Source of the DNA: Vicia villosa
Lineage: Eukaryota > Streptophyta > Magnoliopsida > Fabales > Fabaceae
Length of the DNA: 64,000 nucleotides
NCBI RefSeq assembly: GCF_029867415.1
Contig: NW_026705226.1
Location: 868,001 to 932,000 of the forward strand
Reading direction: 5' to 3'
Shown here: piece by piece, positions 61,563-64,000 of the stretch
How positions within the stretch are numbered: position 1 is the stretch's first letter
Layout: every line of letters starts with the position of its first letter
Position numbers and translations under genes: made by a program
Notes under the pieces: model-generated
Seen by the model: the letters and a program-made list of their open reading frames with translations, nothing else
What the model was told of the DNA's origin: nothing
Databases searched by the model: none

Positions 61563-61771
61563 TTAAATGATTCAAAATTCTAAGAACATGATGTATCTTA
61601 TAACATCCTGAAAATAAATCATTCATTTAATTCTAAGTTACTAGATGATAAATTGAATTATCACCTGAATCATACGACACATACATGCATGATGCAAATA
61701 TTATTATCCATACGCAATTCTACTTTTTCAAAAAAGGCAAAACAACAACTCTAATATTTTCTGCCTATAGT

Positions 61772-62086
61772 TTATTTTTTTTAACCGCCAAAAAAACAAA
61801 GACTTTATTAATAATTCAAGGCATAAGAAATGCCATTACAGTGCCATATTAAATCTAACAGAACCCGACCTGAATTGGAGCAAACAGGTCTCATGCTTGG
61901 AAAGAAAAACCAGATTGAAACAAAACAAGTGGAGAAAAAGAAAACAGGCGCCAATACATGTGTATAAACCAGTTCATGTAGTCAAACAGCCTAATCATCT
62001 TGGATTCTCCAAGTGTGAAGCAAAATACCAACTCCTCCTGATTTGATTAAGCGAACCAGTATTACCAACTAGCGAGACACTACATT
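61772..62086 (-). mobile_element. Insertion of about 315 bp specific to copy B
   Basis: Absent from copy A, where about 15 bp lie between the flanking words. On the minus strand it ends in a TTGGCGGTTAAAAAAAA-like A-rich tail after AATAAAGTC, suggesting a LINE or SINE 3' end. No target duplication could be fixed and no protein motif is seen. Confidence 0.45.
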
Positions 62087-62112
62087 TTGGTTTACCCATA
62101 ATAAATGTAACA

Positions 62113-63953
62113 CTACATTTTGACGACAACTTTCACACAATTGGGTTGTTTCAATAACTCAAATCCTTTGTTTATATCTACCAAAGAGACCTCATGTGTG
62201 AAAAGTTCTTCAAGAGGAAATTCCTGTAAAATGGTAAATAGTCAATGTTATAAGACATTTAAAGAAAGAGCCCTTCAAGATTTTAGAGGCACATGTATAT
62301 CAGTTTTAGTTTAATTATGATAAAATAAATAAATATTTTATTTTACCGTGTCAAAAGTTTTATGTAGTCCTATTTAGCCAAACCAAAATTCATCTGTGAT
62401 AAATTTAAACCCTATGTAATAATCCGTCTTACATTTAAAGATCACTCTACTTAACCAAAGTTCACTCGTGATAAAGTTAAACCATATGCAGGAACCCATC
62501 TTATAGGTCTTGAAAGACGGTCATGCTTCTAATAGTATATCTCATTTACAATGAAAAAAAAGATTACCTGATTTTGACATTTGTGAGTGATGCTTCTAAT
62601 ACTATATCTCATTTACAATGAAAACAAATAAGATTACCTGATTTTGACATTTGTGAGCAATGATGGAAAGATCTGATTTGGCTTTTATACCTCAAAAAGC
62701 AGAACCTTTTAAGGTTCTACCAAACTGAATAGCAAGAACTCCTAAGGGTACAACAAGTTCAGCTCCTATACCAACTGCAATTGTTTTACCTGTTCCCTAT
62801 TTACATCAAACATACAAATATTTAGAACCACAAAATTAGAATCAAATATTAGAAGGAAACTTGTCCGCAAATCCTATCTCAAATGACATAATCCTGTCTT
62901 GAGAGGGTTTTGGCCTAGTCGCCCTCTCCTTTTTGTGTATCACCTTTTCTTATTCAATATTACACCTTTATTCAAAAACCTTTATTCAAAAAAAAAAAAA
63001 GAACACTCGGTCAACAGTCACCAGCGTTCAAACTTCGGTACTCACGATGGTCTGTGTAAATTTCCAATGATTATCACTTTGACTATAGATAAAACATTAA
63101 TTACCTTTTTTGTGGCTTCAAGAGATTCAGTAAGCATAGATGCAACACCTGTGCATTCAATACAATAATCCACACCCATTCCAGTTAACTCTTTAACCAA
63201 ATCAGAAGCAGATTTATCAGAAACATTACTATTTATAAAATGAGTCATTCCAAAAGCCTCTCCTTTCTCCTTCTTCATCTCGTTTATATCAACACCAATA
63301 ATCTTACTTGCTCCCATCATCTTGGCACCACTTATCGCCTGCACGATCCACCACAAATTCATAATCAAGTTTCAAACAAGATAAAATCAATGAAATTAAA
63401 TTAAATGATTACTTTTAAATTTTCATACCCCTAATCCAACAGCACCAAGACCAAAAACAGCCACAGTTGAACCAGTTTCAACAATGGCTTCTTTCCAAGA
63501 AGCTCCATAACCAGTTGAAAAACCACATGAGATGAAACTAGCATAAGGTAGATTAATGGTTGGATCAACTTTGACAAGGTAGTTGACATCAACAACCACA
63601 TACTCTGACCATGTAGCACAGCTCAAAACATGGTACACTGTTTGACCTCGTACAGACAACCTCGAAGTGTTGTCTGGCATTAAACCAGTCAACCTCACAG
63701 GATGTGTCAAACATAAATTTGTTTTCCCTGAACCACAATTCTCACATTCTCCACACTCTCCTATGTATGTCGGAATTATCAAATCACCTTCCTTTAGGTT
63801 TGTTATTTCATCACCAACACTTTCTACAACACTGCACCATTTACACAAGATTCATAACGAGATATATGTAAAATTACTATACACAAAAGAATTTATTGGA
63901 GCATGCAAGTTTTACCCTATTCCTTCGTGTCCAAGTGCTAGAGGAAACTGATT
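62113..63953 (-). pseudogene. Alcohol dehydrogenase-like gene, copy B, partial, with stop in exon 6
   Basis: Exons 3-7 are in the window: 63953-63916, 63831-63429, 63338-63105, 62796-62638, 62223-62113. Their sizes equal those of copy A except that exon 4 is 403 bp, without the 7-bp insertion, so the structural-zinc lobe ([17 protein letters not shown]) is intact. Exons 1-2 lie beyond the window end. In exon 6 an in-frame TGA at 62692-62694 replaces a Gly codon of copy A (GSVFGGIK region), removing about the last 52 residues, which include part of the catalytic domain C-terminus. A 68-70-bp tandem duplication covers the exon 6 donor. It is probably non-functional, but a shortened product is possible. 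Confidence 0.85.
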
Positions 63954-64000
63954 CTGCAAATGAATAGTAAACAATTTTATTTTATGGAAAAACAAAGATA

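Larger units (their letters stand above)
60510..64000 (+). repeat. Segmental duplication, unit B (continues past the window)
   Basis: Direct-repeat partner of unit A, about 10.2 kb away. It carries an extra insertion (61772-62086) and a small tandem duplication at 62522-62657. Confidence 0.75.

Overview
The window is nuclear DNA of a flowering plant. Three things point to a legume with a large repeat-rich genome, most likely of the pea/vetch tribe: an Ogre/Tat-type LTR with the typical TGTCATACCCC start and ACGTAGGCA motif, an Athila/Cyclops-type gag, and dense nested LTR elements starting TGTAACACCC. The species is an inference. Only about 5 kb of the 64 kb looks like host genes; nearly everything else is transposon sequence in several nesting layers.

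Layout. 1-9102: 3' end and 3' LTR of an Ogre/Tat-like element, split by a complete Ty3/gypsy element (1540-7535) with identical 268-bp LTRs and a GGTTT target duplication, whose polyprotein frame has two in-frame stops. 9103-12450: a broken Ty1/copia element lacking its integrase core, then an LTR-like piece. 12460-16690: AT-rich spacer with three MITEs. 16690-18755: a decayed minus-strand Ty1/copia element. 18827-44040: a second minus-strand Ty1/copia element, blown apart by three insertions. These are a Tekay-like LTR (20506-29291) holding a gag-only Athila/Cyclops derivative (21860-28514), which itself holds a Mutator-like and a hAT element; a chimeric minus-strand element with 5S rRNA-like sequence (29540-34843); and a solo LTR (37455-42033) holding another solo LTR (39342-41617).

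44640-49091: a LINE fragment, then the best host genes: a three-exon CASP-like membrane protein gene (46607-47264, +) facing a PPR gene (47619-49091, -). 50284-53950 and 60510 to the window end are a duplicated segment carrying a copia 3' end plus an alcohol dehydrogenase-like gene. Copy A has a frameshift in exon 4 and copy B a stop in exon 6, so the two copies are damaged independently. 54485-58851 is a cluster of MITEs, hAT elements, a SINE and long (TA)n arrays.

The genes form no shared pathway. The main value of the window is the relative dating given by the nested insertions and by filled/empty site pairs. No CRISPR, rRNA operon or clear tRNA gene was seen. Coordinates of decayed elements are approximate; those with target duplications are exact by eye.
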